64,000 bases of DNA from RGIG3528 sp964653855 (GTDB lineage: Bacteria > Bacillota > Clostridia > Lachnospirales > Lachnospiraceae), in NCBI GenBank assembly GCA_964653855.1, contig CAZZFV010000003.1, positions 12,917 through 76,916 of the forward strand, in the 5' to 3' direction. Below are positions 55,756 through 64,000 of this stretch, piece by piece. The notes below the pieces were generated by a model. The model did no database searches. It saw only the letters and a list, made by a program, of their open reading frames with translations, and was not told the origin of the DNA. The position numbers were made by a program, and so were the translations under genes. Positions within the stretch are counted from its first letter, which is position 1. Every line of letters starts with the position of its first letter.

Positions 55756-57753
55756 ATGGAGAAAATATTGTACGGCGGCGATTATAATCCGGAGCAATGG
55801 GATTTAAATGAAATCGGGCCGCAAATCGAAAAGTTAAAAGAGGCGCATGTGGATACGCTCACGCTCAATGTTTTTTCGTGGGCCTCGCTTCAAAAATCGG
55901 AATACATATATGATTTTAAAAAGCTCGACCGCATCATGCAAATCGCGCACGACAACGGAATGAAGGTGTGCCTTGCCACATCTACGGCAGCGCATCCCGC
56001 ATGGATGGCAAAGCGTCACCCGGATATTTTGCAAGTGGATTTTGAAGGCAGAAAAAGAAAATTCGGCGGCAGGCACAATTCGTGTCAGAACAGCCCCACA
56101 TATCGTAAATATTCAAAGCGCCTCGCGGGAAAGCTCGCAAAAAGATACAAAAATTACGATAACATAGTCGCATGGCATGTGAGCAACGAATATTCCGCAA
56201 ATTGCTATTGCAAAAATTGCGAAAAGAATTTCCGTAAGTGGCTGAAAAAAAAGTATAAAACGATAAAAGAAGTGAACCGCGTGTGGGATACGGCATTTTG
56301 GGGACATACGTTTTATAGTTTCAACGAAATCGTTGCGCCGAATATCCTGTCCGAGCACTTCGGATACAGAAAAACATGCTTCCAGGGGATTACGATCGAC
56401 TATCGGAGATTTCAATCGGAAAGCGTGCTCGAGTGTTACAAGGCGGAATATAAAGAAATCAAAAAATATACGCCGAACATCCCCGTTACAACCAACTTCA
56501 TGGGATATCATTTTGAGATAGATCAAAAGGCGTGGGCGCCTTATCTCGATTTTGTTTCGTGGGACAATTATCCGTCGTCGGATTCCGAAGAATGGTCGAT
56601 TGCCATGTGGCATGACATGATGAGAGGCTTAAAAGGCGGACGGAGCTTTTGGCTTATGGAGCAGACGCCGAGCGTCACAAACTGGAAAGCGTATTGCACG
56701 CTCAAGCGCCCCGGCGAAATGAGGGAACTTAGTTACCAGGCTGTGGCACACGGCGCGGACACGGTGATGTTTTTCCAAATGGTGAGATCTATAGGCGCAT
56801 GCGAAAAGTATCACGGGGCATTCCTTGATCACTCCATGCGCACAGACACGAGAGTATTTAAGGAATGTGCGGCGCTTGGGAACGAAATTAAGGATTTAAA
56901 GGGAAATTTGATCGCGGCACGCACAAATTCGCGTGTGGCGATATATTTCGACTGGGAAAACTGGTGGGGAATCGCATACAGTGCGGGCCCGACAACGGAG
57001 CTTGATTATCCCGCGGAGGTAAAAAAGTTTTACCGCGCTTTTTATGAACTTCATATCCCCGTAGACATGATCGGGACGGAAGACGATTTGTCAAGGTATG
57101 ACATCGTAATCGCGCCCGTGCTCTATATGGTGAAAACGGGATATGACGAAAAAATCCGCAATTTCGTAAAAAAAGGCGGACATTTTGTGACAACGTTTTT
57201 TAGCGGTTATGTTAACGAACACGACCTTGTAACATTAAACGGATATCCCGGAAAATTAAAGGATATTTTGGGCATTTGGGTTGAAGAAATCGACGCTTTG
57301 CCGGCGGGAAAACAAAACGCTTTTAAGTGGAACGATAAAGAATACAAGGCAAATCTCCTTTGCGATATTGTGCATACGGAAGGCGCCGCCGTACTTTCAA
57401 CATATACGGACGACTTTTATGCGGGATCTCCCGCAATCACGGAGAACGATTTCGGCGACGGAAGGGCATATTATATAGCAACAAGCGCGGATACGGATTT
57501 TTATTACGATTTCTTTGAAAAAATGACGGAAAACTTAAATATCCCGGCACTCGGAGTTGCACCCCGCGACGTTGAGCTTACGATAAGATGCAAGGGAAGC
57601 ACAAGCTTTATATTCGGGCTCAATCACAGTCACGAGCACAAGTGTTTCAAAATATGGTCGGATTCGGTTGATTTGCTTACGAATGAGGAATTTAAGGCAA
57701 ACGAGGAAATATGGCTTGACGATATGGGAGTAAGGATACTTAAGATGAAATAA
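55756..57753 (+). CDS. GH42 beta-galactosidase
   Basis: A 665-residue intracellular beta-galactosidase, probably a homotrimer. Marks are YGGDYNPEQW at the N-terminus, the acid/base Glu in AWHVSNEYSANCYC (about residue 146), the cysteines of the zinc site in CYCKNC, and the nucleophile Glu in FWLMEQTPSVTNW (about 306). Domain B (trimerisation) begins near 395 and a small beta domain ends the protein. No signal peptide. RBS GGAGG. It follows the GH29 and PAP2 genes; a terminator separates it from the convergent LysR gene. Confidence 0.95.
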   Translation: MEKILYGGDYNPEQWDLNEIGPQIEKLKEAHVDTLTLNVFSWASLQKSEYIYDFKKLDRIMQIAHDNGMKVCLATSTAAHPAWMAKRHPDILQVDFEGRKRKFGGRHNSCQNSPTYRKYSKRLAGKLAKRYKNYDNIVAWHVSNEYSANCYCKNCEKNFRKWLKKKYKTIKEVNRVWDTAFWGHTFYSFNEIVAPNILSEHFGYRKTCFQGITIDYRRFQSESVLECYKAEYKEIKKYTPNIPVTTNFMGYHFEIDQKAWAPYLDFVSWDNYPSSDSEEWSIAMWHDMMRGLKGGRSFWLMEQTPSVTNWKAYCTLKRPGEMRELSYQAVAHGADTVMFFQMVRSIGACEKYHGAFLDHSMRTDTRVFKECAALGNEIKDLKGNLIAARTNSRVAIYFDWENWWGIAYSAGPTTELDYPAEVKKFYRAFYELHIPVDMIGTEDDLSRYDIVIAPVLYMVKTGYDEKIRNFVKKGGHFVTTFFSGYVNEHDLVTLNGYPGKLKDILGIWVEEIDALPAGKQNAFKWNDKEYKANLLCDIVHTEGAAVLSTYTDDFYAGSPAITENDFGDGRAYYIATSADTDFYYDFFEKMTENLNIPALGVAPRDVELTIRCKGSTSFIFGLNHSHEHKCFKIWSDSVDLLTNEEFKANEEIWLDDMGVRILKMK

Positions 57754-57802
57754 AAAAAAGACTCTTAAATGTAACTTTGGATTACTTTAAGAGTCTTTTT
57801 TT
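57754..57802. terminator. Terminator between the GH42 gene and the LysR gene
   Basis: AAAAAAGACTCTTAAA (57754-57769) pairs perfectly with TTTAAGAGTCTTTTTT (57786-57801); GTAA/TTAC extends it inside. A and T runs flank it, so it works both ways. Confidence 0.92.
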
Positions 57803-57862
57803 CAGAAAAATTGTGATGACGATTTCTCGTAAGGTTCTCGATTGGGGGAAAAGTGCTTTACC

Positions 57863-58756
57863 CTAATTTCGCTTAGCCATGATATCGATAAAATATTGTG
57901 CGGGATCGTTTAACGGTGCCGAATCGTCATAAGCCGCAACAATACGGCGGGCGGGAATTTTTTCCGTTACGTTGAGCTCATAGAGCGACGAATTTGTTTT
58001 TGCCTTTAAGCTGTAATCGGGAACAAATGCGATTCCGAGCCCGATTTCCGCGAGATCTATAAGCAAATCGTTTGACGCAACCTCAATCGACGGCACAAGG
58101 TCGATTGACGATTTTTGGAAGAGCTCATGCAAAAACACGCTTGTTGTGGAATGCTTGTCAAGCATGAGAATGGGATATTTTGAAAGAGTGCGGAGATTCA
58201 TTTCTTTTCCTTCAAAAGGAAAAGCTGTGCGGTCCGCAACAAACATATCCTTAAAATCCGCAATCGGAACGACCTTCATCGTGCTGTTGAGCGTGGGGTT
58301 CGGGTAATTCGAAACAATCAAATCAACCTTGTTTTCTTCAAGCAAAGCCGCACAGCCCGAAGATGACGCATTTATAACCCGGATATGGATGTCCGGGTAT
58401 TTTTTGTGGAATTCGTTGAAATAAGGCACAAGGAAATAACGGCATATCGTGTCGCTTGCGGCAATCTTAAATTGCACCTCGCCCGATTCCTTTGCGGCGG
58501 AGAGCTGGTTTTCCGCCTTTGTTATGAGTCCGATTGCGGGCTCGATATGTTTAAAAAGAAGCTCGCCTTCGCGCGTCAACGAAACCTTTTTTGTGCTTCT
58601 GACGAAAAGAGTTTGCCCGAGTCTCCGCTCAAGCACCTTTATCGACTGGCTTACCGCCGATTGCGAAATAAAAAGATCGGCTGCCGCATCAGAAAAGCTG
58701 AGTGATTTTGCGACATGGTAAAAGACTTTATAAAGCTCATAGTTAACGTCTGTCAT
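57863..58756 (-). CDS. LysR-family transcriptional regulator
   Basis: A 297-residue LysR-type regulator. The winged helix-turn-helix is at residues 1-60 (LYKVFYHVAKSLSFSDAAADL, then SQSAVSQSIKVLERRLGQ), and the effector-binding domain is at 90-295. The effector is unknown. The GGAGG ribosome-binding site precedes the ATG. LysR regulators often control the divergent gene, which here is purL, but a biosynthetic regulator role is only a guess. Confidence 0.93.
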   Translation of the reverse strand: MTDVNYELYKVFYHVAKSLSFSDAAADLFISQSAVSQSIKVLERRLGQTLFVRSTKKVSLTREGELLFKHIEPAIGLITKAENQLSAAKESGEVQFKIAASDTICRYFLVPYFNEFHKKYPDIHIRVINASSSGCAALLEENKVDLIVSNYPNPTLNSTMKVVPIADFKDMFVADRTAFPFEGKEMNLRTLSKYPILMLDKHSTTSVFLHELFQKSSIDLVPSIEVASNDLLIDLAEIGLGIAFVPDYSLKAKTNSSLYELNVTEKIPARRIVAAYDDSAPLNDPAQYFIDIMAKRN

Positions 58757-58792
58757 TGTAGCCTCCGAGTTTGAAGTGATGGATAGTCACAG

Positions 58793-58872
58793 AGGTTAAA
58801 ATACCTTTTGACCTCAACATCATTTATATATATTCCTTATATGTTTTACCATAAGTCGAAGTAATAAATCAA
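58793..58872 (-). promoter_or_regulatory. LysR gene promoter region with inverted repeat
   Basis: Minus strand: TTGATT (58867-58872), 18 bases, TAAAAC (58843-58848). Downstream, AGGTTAAAA (58793-58801) and TTTTGACCT (58806-58814) form an inverted repeat with one mismatch, related to the dispersed GGTCAAAA motif and possibly an operator. Confidence 0.45.
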
Positions 58873-58975
58873 GTGAGAAGTATTAATTTTAATAATAAAA
58901 TGATTTGTGATTAAATAGTAGACACGAAAAACAGCAAAAAGTCGGGAATAATTTTTGCACAGACTGGAGATTAAA

Positions 58976-61900
58976 ATGGTAAAAAGAGTTTATTCTGAAA
59001 AGAAAGAGCAATATGCCGTTCGCGCACGCGAGCTTAAAAGTGAAATCAGAGATTATCTTGGAATTAAGGGAATAGAGGGCGTACGTGTTCTTGTCCGTTA
59101 TGATGTCGAAAACATAAGCGATGAAACATACCAAAAGGCGCTCGGAACGATTTTTTCGGAGCCGCCCGTAGATTTTATATACGAAGAAAATTTCCCCGTA
59201 TCGGACAAGGAATTTTATTTTTCAGTTGAATATCTCCCCGGACAATTTGATCAAAGGGCGGATTCTGCTGTGCAAGCGGTACGCCTTTTAAACGAAACCG
59301 AAGAGCCCGTGATAAAGTGCGCCGTTACGTATGTATTAAAGGGAAACGTAACGGATGCGGAAAAAGAAAAAATAGAAAAGTTTTGCATAAATCCGGTAGA
59401 CCAGAGAATTGCGGATGAAGTGATCCCTGCGACACTTGACTTAAGTTACAGTGTGCCTGCAGACATCAAGACACTTGAAAATTTCATCACAATGCCCGAA
59501 AAAGAACTTAAAACCCTTTATGAATCATTAAATCTTGCAATGACTTTTGAGGATTTTGAATTTATAAGGGACTACTTTAAGAATACTGAGCACCGCAATC
59601 CCACATTTACCGAAATAAGGGTATTTGATACATATTGGTCTGACCATTGCCGCCATACGACATTCCTTACCGAGCTTCAAAATGTTGAGTTTGAAGACGG
59701 AAAATACAGCGCACCCATTCGCGAAAGTTTTAAAAAATATGTTTCCGCGCGTGAGAATTTATATAAAAACCGTCCCGACAAATATATGTCGCTTATGGAT
59801 CTTGCGACGATCGGAATGAAGGAACTTAAGGCAAAAGGATATTTGAACGATCTTGAGGAATCCGACGAAATCAATGCATGCTCAATCGTTGTGCCGATAG
59901 ATGTTGACGGCAAGACGGAAGAATGGCTTATTTTCTTTAAAAACGAAACGCACAATCATCCGACCGAAATCGAGCCTTTCGGCGGTGCGGCTACGTGTCT
60001 CGGCGGAGCAATCAGAGATCCGCTTTCGGGACGCGGCTATGTATACCAGGCAATGAGAGTTACGGGTGCCGCGGATCCGAGAAAGAGTTTGGCGGAAACA
60101 CTTCCCGGGAAACTTCCGCAAAGAAAAATAGTTACGGGCGCCGCAAACGGATATTCGTCTTACGGTAACCAAATAGGGCTTGCGACGGGACTTGTCGATG
60201 AAATTTATCATCCGAATTATGTTGCAAAGCGCCTTGAAATCGGTGCCGTTATGGGAGCCGCAAAGAGAGAAAACGTTATAAGAGAAGACTCTTTGCCGGG
60301 TGACGTGATAATCTTGATCGGCGGAAGAACGGGCAGAGACGGATGCGGCGGCGCAACGGGATCATCAAAGGCGCACAATTTGAATTCCATAAATACGTGC
60401 GGCGCGGAAGTGCAAAAGGGAAATGCGCCCACGGAAAGAAAATTGCAAAGACTTTTCAGACGCCCCGAGGTTACAAAGATCATCAAAAAGTGCAACGACT
60501 TCGGTGCGGGCGGTGTGAGCGTCGCAATAGGCGAACTTGCGGACGGAATAGAAGTAAATCTTGACCTTGTCCCCAAAAAATATGCGGGACTTGACGGAAC
60601 GGAGCTTGCGATTTCTGAGTCTCAGGAAAGAATGGCTGTTGTTGTGGAGAAGAAAGACGCAGACAAAATGCTTGAGTTTTCCGCGTCCGAGAACCTTGAA
60701 GCGGTTGTTGTTGCACGGGTTACCGAAGAAAAACGGTTGGTTTTTAAGTGGCGCGGAAAAGATATAGTAAATATTTCACGCGATTTCTTAAACACAAACG
60801 GAGCACATCTCACAAACGATGTGTATGTGGAGTGCCCGGAGAAATTGTGGAATGAGGAAAGCTTCAATGGTGATAAGAACGTATGCGATAACCAAAAGAC
60901 GGAAAATGCCGGAGCGGATATAAAAGACAAGTGGTTAAAGACGTTATCTGACCTTAATGTTTGCTCGAAAAAAGGCTTATCCGAAATGTTTGATTCATCG
61001 ATAGGCGCGGGAAGCGTGCTTATGCCGTATGGCGGCAAGTATCAGCTTACACCCACTCAGGTAATGGCGGCAAAGGTGCCCGTTTTAAACGGAAATACGG
61101 ATGCGGCGACAATGATGAGCTACGGCTTCGATCCTTATATTTCGAGCGTGAGCCCTTATCACGGTGCCGTTTATGCTTGTATTTCGAGTGTTTCGAAGAT
61201 TGCGGCCGCGGGCGGAGACATATCAAAAATCCGTTTTACGTTCCAGGAATTTTTTGAGAGATTGTATGGTGACAAAAAGCGCTTCGGTAAGCCGTTTGCG
61301 GCATTGCTCGGTGCTTACGCCGCACAAACGGGGCTTCATATGCCTTCAATCGGCGGCAAGGATTCGATGTCGGGAAGTTTCAACGATATAGATGTTCCTC
61401 CGACGCTTGTTTCGTTTGCGGTTAATGTAGAAAAAGCTGACAAGATTATATCTGATGAATTTAAGAGCGTGGGAAACAAGCTCATCCTTTTCACAATGAA
61501 GAGAGATGAGTATGAGCTTCCGGATTATGCGGATTTTCTTAAACAAATGGGAATCTTTAAGGCTTTATGCGATAAGAAGCTTATTTTATCCGCTTATGCC
61601 GTATCACACGGCGGCATTTCGGAAGCAGTGTCTAAGGCGGCATTCGGAAACGGCGTGGGTGCGGAAATTTTTGATAATGTTTCGGACACCGAAATGTTTA
61701 CGGAAGGATACGGAAATTTGCTTGCGGAAATCGAGGTGAGCGCGGAAGAAGAATTAAGAAATGCGGGATTTGAGTTTAAGGTAATCGGTAAAGTTACCGA
61801 GAAAGATTTCATATATAACGGTGTGAAAATCGACGGAAACGAGGCACTTAAAGCTTGGACACGCACACTTGAAAGCGTGTTTAAAACAAGGTCGGAGAGC

Positions 61901-62839
61901 GAAGAGGGCGATTCTGAAACACAAGGGAATAATTCGGAAGTACAGAATGGCAATTCGGTAAGTGTCGGTGCTTCAAATTATCCGGCAAATATTCCGCTCT
62001 TTGACGCTAAAAATATTTACCCTCACGGAATAAAGAAGGCTGTGCCGCGCGTATTTATCCCCGTATTCCCGGGTACAAACTGTGAATATGATTTGGGACG
62101 TGCGTTTAAGAAGGCGGGAGCGAGCGTCACAAGCATTGTATTTAAAAACAGGGATGCATCTGGTATCAAGGAAACTGTTGAAGCGTATAAAAATGCAATC
62201 AAAAATTCCGAAATACTCATGTTCCCCGGCGGATTTTCGGCGGGTGACGAGCCCGACGGATCGGGTAAATTCATTGCCGCGGCGTTCCGCAATCCTTTTA
62301 TAAGCGACGCCGTAAATGATTTGATAAAAACACGTGACGGACTTGTGCTCGGTATTTGCAACGGTTTCCAGGCACTTGTGAAACTCGGACTCCTGCCTTA
62401 CGGTGAAATTTGCGATATCAAGCCCGATTCGCCCACGCTTACAAGAAACAGAATCGGACGCCATATTTCAAAAATTGTTTATACGCGCGTCACGTCAAAT
62501 AAGTCCCCTTGGCTTATGAACGCTGAACTTGGGCGCACATATGCAATCCCCGCGTCTCACGGTGAAGGAAGATTTGTCGCAAACGAAGAGTGGTTAAAGC
62601 GCCTTACGGAAAACGGCCAGATTGCGACGCAATATGTGGATTTAAACGGAAATCCCACATACGACGAAGACTTTAATCCCAATATGAGTTATATGGCAAT
62701 AGAGGGAATCACGGATAAGACGGGAAGAATTTTCGGAAAAATGGCACATTCCGAGCGTATCGGATCAGATATCGCCAAAAATGTGCCGGGTGTGCAGGAT
62801 CAGAAGATATTTGAGTCGGGAGTAAAGTATTTCTTATAA
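58976..62839 (+). CDS. purL: Phosphoribosylformylglycinamidine synthase, single-chain
   Basis: Catalyses the ATP- and glutamine-dependent step from FGAR to FGAM in purine synthesis. The 1287-residue enzyme joins the PurL synthetase and PurQ-like glutaminase, as in some Clostridia. The synthetase carries FDTYWSDHCRHTTF, ETHNHPTEIEPFGGAATCLGG-like FKNETHNHPTEIEPFGG, and later GKDSMSGSF. An acidic/Asn-rich linker of about 40 residues (about 970-1010) precedes the glutaminase with Cys in GICNGFQALVKLG, GFSAGDEPDGSGKF and catalytic His in ASHGEGRF. Start chosen at the ATG 58976 after TGGAG. No other pur gene is adjacent. Confidence 0.95.
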   Translation: MVKRVYSEKKEQYAVRARELKSEIRDYLGIKGIEGVRVLVRYDVENISDETYQKALGTIFSEPPVDFIYEENFPVSDKEFYFSVEYLPGQFDQRADSAVQAVRLLNETEEPVIKCAVTYVLKGNVTDAEKEKIEKFCINPVDQRIADEVIPATLDLSYSVPADIKTLENFITMPEKELKTLYESLNLAMTFEDFEFIRDYFKNTEHRNPTFTEIRVFDTYWSDHCRHTTFLTELQNVEFEDGKYSAPIRESFKKYVSARENLYKNRPDKYMSLMDLATIGMKELKAKGYLNDLEESDEINACSIVVPIDVDGKTEEWLIFFKNETHNHPTEIEPFGGAATCLGGAIRDPLSGRGYVYQAMRVTGAADPRKSLAETLPGKLPQRKIVTGAANGYSSYGNQIGLATGLVDEIYHPNYVAKRLEIGAVMGAAKRENVIREDSLPGDVIILIGGRTGRDGCGGATGSSKAHNLNSINTCGAEVQKGNAPTERKLQRLFRRPEVTKIIKKCNDFGAGGVSVAIGELADGIEVNLDLVPKKYAGLDGTELAISESQERMAVVVEKKDADKMLEFSASENLEAVVVARVTEEKRLVFKWRGKDIVNISRDFLNTNGAHLTNDVYVECPEKLWNEESFNGDKNVCDNQKTENAGADIKDKWLKTLSDLNVCSKKGLSEMFDSSIGAGSVLMPYGGKYQLTPTQVMAAKVPVLNGNTDAATMMSYGFDPYISSVSPYHGAVYACISSVSKIAAAGGDISKIRFTFQEFFERLYGDKKRFGKPFAALLGAYAAQTGLHMPSIGGKDSMSGSFNDIDVPPTLVSFAVNVEKADKIISDEFKSVGNKLILFTMKRDEYELPDYADFLKQMGIFKALCDKKLILSAYAVSHGGISEAVSKAAFGNGVGAEIFDNVSDTEMFTEGYGNLLAEIEVSAEEELRNAGFEFKVIGKVTEKDFIYNGVKIDGNEALKAWTRTLESVFKTRSESEEGDSETQGNNSEVQNGNSVSVGASNYPANIPLFDAKNIYPHGIKKAVPRVFIPVFPGTNCEYDLGRAFKKAGASVTSIVFKNRDASGIKETVEAYKNAIKNSEILMFPGGFSAGDEPDGSGKFIAAAFRNPFISDAVNDLIKTRDGLVLGICNGFQALVKLGLLPYGEICDIKPDSPTLTRNRIGRHISKIVYTRVTSNKSPWLMNAELGRTYAIPASHGEGRFVANEEWLKRLTENGQIATQYVDLNGNPTYDEDFNPNMSYMAIEGITDKTGRIFGKMAHSERIGSDIAKNVPGVQDQKIFESGVKYFL

Positions 62840-62855
62840 GATTCAATGAAGTCGA

Positions 62856-62931
62856 GGTCAAAAGGTCAAAATTTCTCCTGCAAATAACTTTGCATCGAAA
62901 GCAGAACCTTTTGACCCTTGTATCATTCAAT
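62856..62931. repeat. Inverted repeat with dispersed GGTCAAAA motif, 3' of purL
   Basis: GGTCAAAAGGT (62856-62866) pairs perfectly with ACCTTTTGACC (62906-62916), with an inner TGCAAA/TTTGCA hairpin (62879-62894). It ends in TTTTGACCCTTGTATC (62909-62924) and a T run. It lies between convergent genes and may serve as terminator. Confidence 0.6.
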
Positions 62932-63847
62932 TTTTTGAAGCGATTAATTTTTCCTTATCACTGCGCTTCATATATTTGATTTCCGCTTCACGTCTCATGG
63001 CAGCGGATTTTGTTGAGAATGTCTCATAATAAACAAGGCTTACGGGCGTGCGGCGTGCGGTATATTTTGCGCCGCGCCCCGTGTTATGCGCGGTAATGCG
63101 CTTTTCGAGATCGACCGTATAACCCGTGTAATATGTGTTGTCGGCGCATTTTAAAATGTATGTATAAAAGTTTTTATTTTTCTCTCCCTCGGGAAGGCAA
63201 TTTATTAGTGTCTTCCCGTTTTTTTTAAGCCATGCGAGATCTTCTTTGTAATCCGGTATCACGCTTTCCACAATCGCCCAAAATTTTTTGCTGTGATTCA
63301 TTTGTTTGCGGTGTGAAAGCTCGTGAACGATTACGTAATTAAGCACATTTTCGGGTGCAAGAGAAAGCAGCACATTAAAGTTTAAGTTGCCCGTCCTCGT
63401 GCAGCTCCCCCAAACGCTGCGCTCGGTGCGGATTGTGATTTTGCGATAATTTACGCCGAGAACACCCGCATAAAAATCGCATTTTTTTGTGACGATTGGA
63501 AGAAGACAGGCTTTCTTTTTTTTGATGTCGGTGGGGGTAAGAGAGTGCGGGGAGGGGAGCACAGCGTTAATTTCCGTGGCATGGAAATTTGGTGAGGTAG
63601 TTGACGAATTTTCGGCATTTTTTTCAGCGTTCCCTGTTGCTTCAATTTCCGCTTGCCTTTCGGCTTCCTTCCGTTTTTCTGCGCGCAATAATAAACGCTC
63701 TATATTCTTTTCGTGCTCTCTTACAAACTTTTTTATATAATCGTCACTTAAATAAAGCGGCGCACGGACAAGAAGAACGTCGTCACGGGTAATTTCTATG
63801 CATATTGTTTTTCTTTTTGTTTTTATTACTTCGTAGGTAAAATCCAT
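62927..63847 (-). CDS. YgjP-type metallopeptidase fused to a GIY-YIG domain
   Basis: A 306-residue two-domain protein. Residues 1-225 match the YgjP/DUF45 (M48-like) family: VRAPLYLSDDYIKKFVREHEK, WGSCTRTGNLNFNVLLSLAP, the zinc motif VIVHELSHRKQMNHS (HELSH) and FWAIVESVIPDYKE. A hydrophilic segment of about 50 residues is inserted near 75-120. Residues 226-306 form a UPF0213-type GIY-YIG nuclease domain (FYTYILKCADNTYYTGYTVDLEKRI, then KYTARRTPVSLVYYE and AMRREAEIKYMKR). Its GIY-YIG residues Tyr, Tyr, Arg and Glu are present. I chose the ATG at 63847, 8 bases after AAAGGA. It has its own promoter at 63960-63988. Confidence 0.88.
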   Translation of the reverse strand: MDFTYEVIKTKRKTICIEITRDDVLLVRAPLYLSDDYIKKFVREHEKNIERLLLRAEKRKEAERQAEIEATGNAEKNAENSSTTSPNFHATEINAVLPSPHSLTPTDIKKKKACLLPIVTKKCDFYAGVLGVNYRKITIRTERSVWGSCTRTGNLNFNVLLSLAPENVLNYVIVHELSHRKQMNHSKKFWAIVESVIPDYKEDLAWLKKNGKTLINCLPEGEKNKNFYTYILKCADNTYYTGYTVDLEKRITAHNTGRGAKYTARRTPVSLVYYETFSTKSAAMRREAEIKYMKRSDKEKLIASKN

Positions 63848-63959
63848 GGTTAAAGTCCTTTTTTTGGGAAAATTTATATGTAAAACGGAAATTAAGTGCA
63901 AAACCTAAAAATACTTTTTGATACCGAAATGGTTATATTCTTGACTCGGTATTCTTGAT

Positions 63960-63988
63960 TTTATAGTATTTAGTGCTTATTTTGTCAA
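63960..63988 (-). promoter_or_regulatory. Promoter of the YgjP-GIY-YIG gene
   Basis: Minus strand: TTGACA (63983-63988), 17 bases, TATAAA (63960-63965). The leader contains an ATACCGA/TCGGTAT hairpin (63921-63952). Confidence 0.75.
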
Positions 63989-64000
63989 TTGTATTTTCGG

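Noticed and set aside
1..64000. tRNA or rRNA genes, prophage and insertion sequences
   Set aside because: No clover-leaf pattern, rRNA segment, transposase, integrase or phage structural gene was recognised, though a tRNA cannot be fully excluded by eye.

Overview
The window looks like the chromosome of an anaerobic low-to-mid GC Bacillota, most likely a member of the Lachnospiraceae. Reasons: the gdpP-rplI-dnaB block, DUF1836 and DUF4364 proteins, a one-polypeptide purL, MecA and MsmX homologues, Gram-positive type Shine-Dalgarno sites and -10/-35 boxes throughout, and several intracellular glycoside hydrolases. The placement is an inference from gene content; there is no rRNA in the window to confirm it. 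I see about 50 protein genes, tightly packed on both strands, and no rRNA, tRNA, CRISPR array, transposase or phage gene. It reads as a core-type chromosomal segment rather than an island.

Layout. 1-4290 (minus): a three-gene unit, a large secreted/membrane protein, an ABC ATPase and an ABC-2 permease cut by the window edge. 4578-11802 (plus): Na/Pi-cotransporter, aspartate kinase, then gdpP, rplI and dnaB. 11850-13262: a 56-residue ferredoxin and a DUF1858 protein transcribed divergently, then MecA. 13499-15765: a Ser/Thr kinase fused to an ATPase-like domain, then a LytTR regulator with a degenerate receiver. 15870-16640 (minus): a metallo-hydrolase behind a structured leader with an intrinsic terminator. 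16808-18933 (plus): three small genes that together resemble an ExbB/ExbD (TolQ/TolR) proton motor, unexpected in a monoderm. 19054-24696 (minus): a transporter, dUTPase, M18 aminopeptidase, and a TetM-like GTPase fused to a YacP/Rae1-type NYN nuclease. 24833-33702: GH31 glycosidase, lipid kinase, EF-G paralogue, SDR, YitT protein, MsmX ATPase. 33976-44085: a MacB/Bce-like ABC transporter, a DtxR-type repressor (minus), a CdaR-type regulator, ftsE-ftsX, an M23 hydrolase, an S41 protease and homoserine dehydrogenase. 44255-51611: DegV (minus), DUF1836, prfC, lon, engB, DUF4364. 51948-57753: VTC polyphosphate polymerase with DUF4956, GH29 fucosidase, PAP2-like protein, GH42 galactosidase. 57863-63847: LysR regulator (minus), purL, and a YgjP-type metallopeptidase fused to a GIY-YIG domain (minus).

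How the genes fit together. Translation and its quality control are heavily represented: L9, an EF-G paralogue, RF3, EngB, and the GTPase-nuclease fusion, which probably acts on the ribosome. FtsE, FtsX, the coiled-coil M23 hydrolase and the S41 protease form a cell-division/cell-wall set. MecA and Lon represent regulated proteolysis. MsmX with GH31, GH29 and GH42 enzymes suggests uptake and intracellular breakdown of plant or host oligosaccharides, but no sugar-transport permeases lie in the window.

The strongest leads for something undescribed are (1) the ExbB/ExbD-like cassette at 16808-18933, (2) the GTPase-Rae1 fusion at 22003-24696, (3) the YgjP-GIY-YIG fusion at 62927-63847, (4) the kinase with a degenerate ParA/MinD-like domain, and (5) a dispersed GATACAAGG(G/T)TCAAAA motif that sits at two apparent transcription starts. 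Calls rest on reading motifs by eye; no database search was possible.
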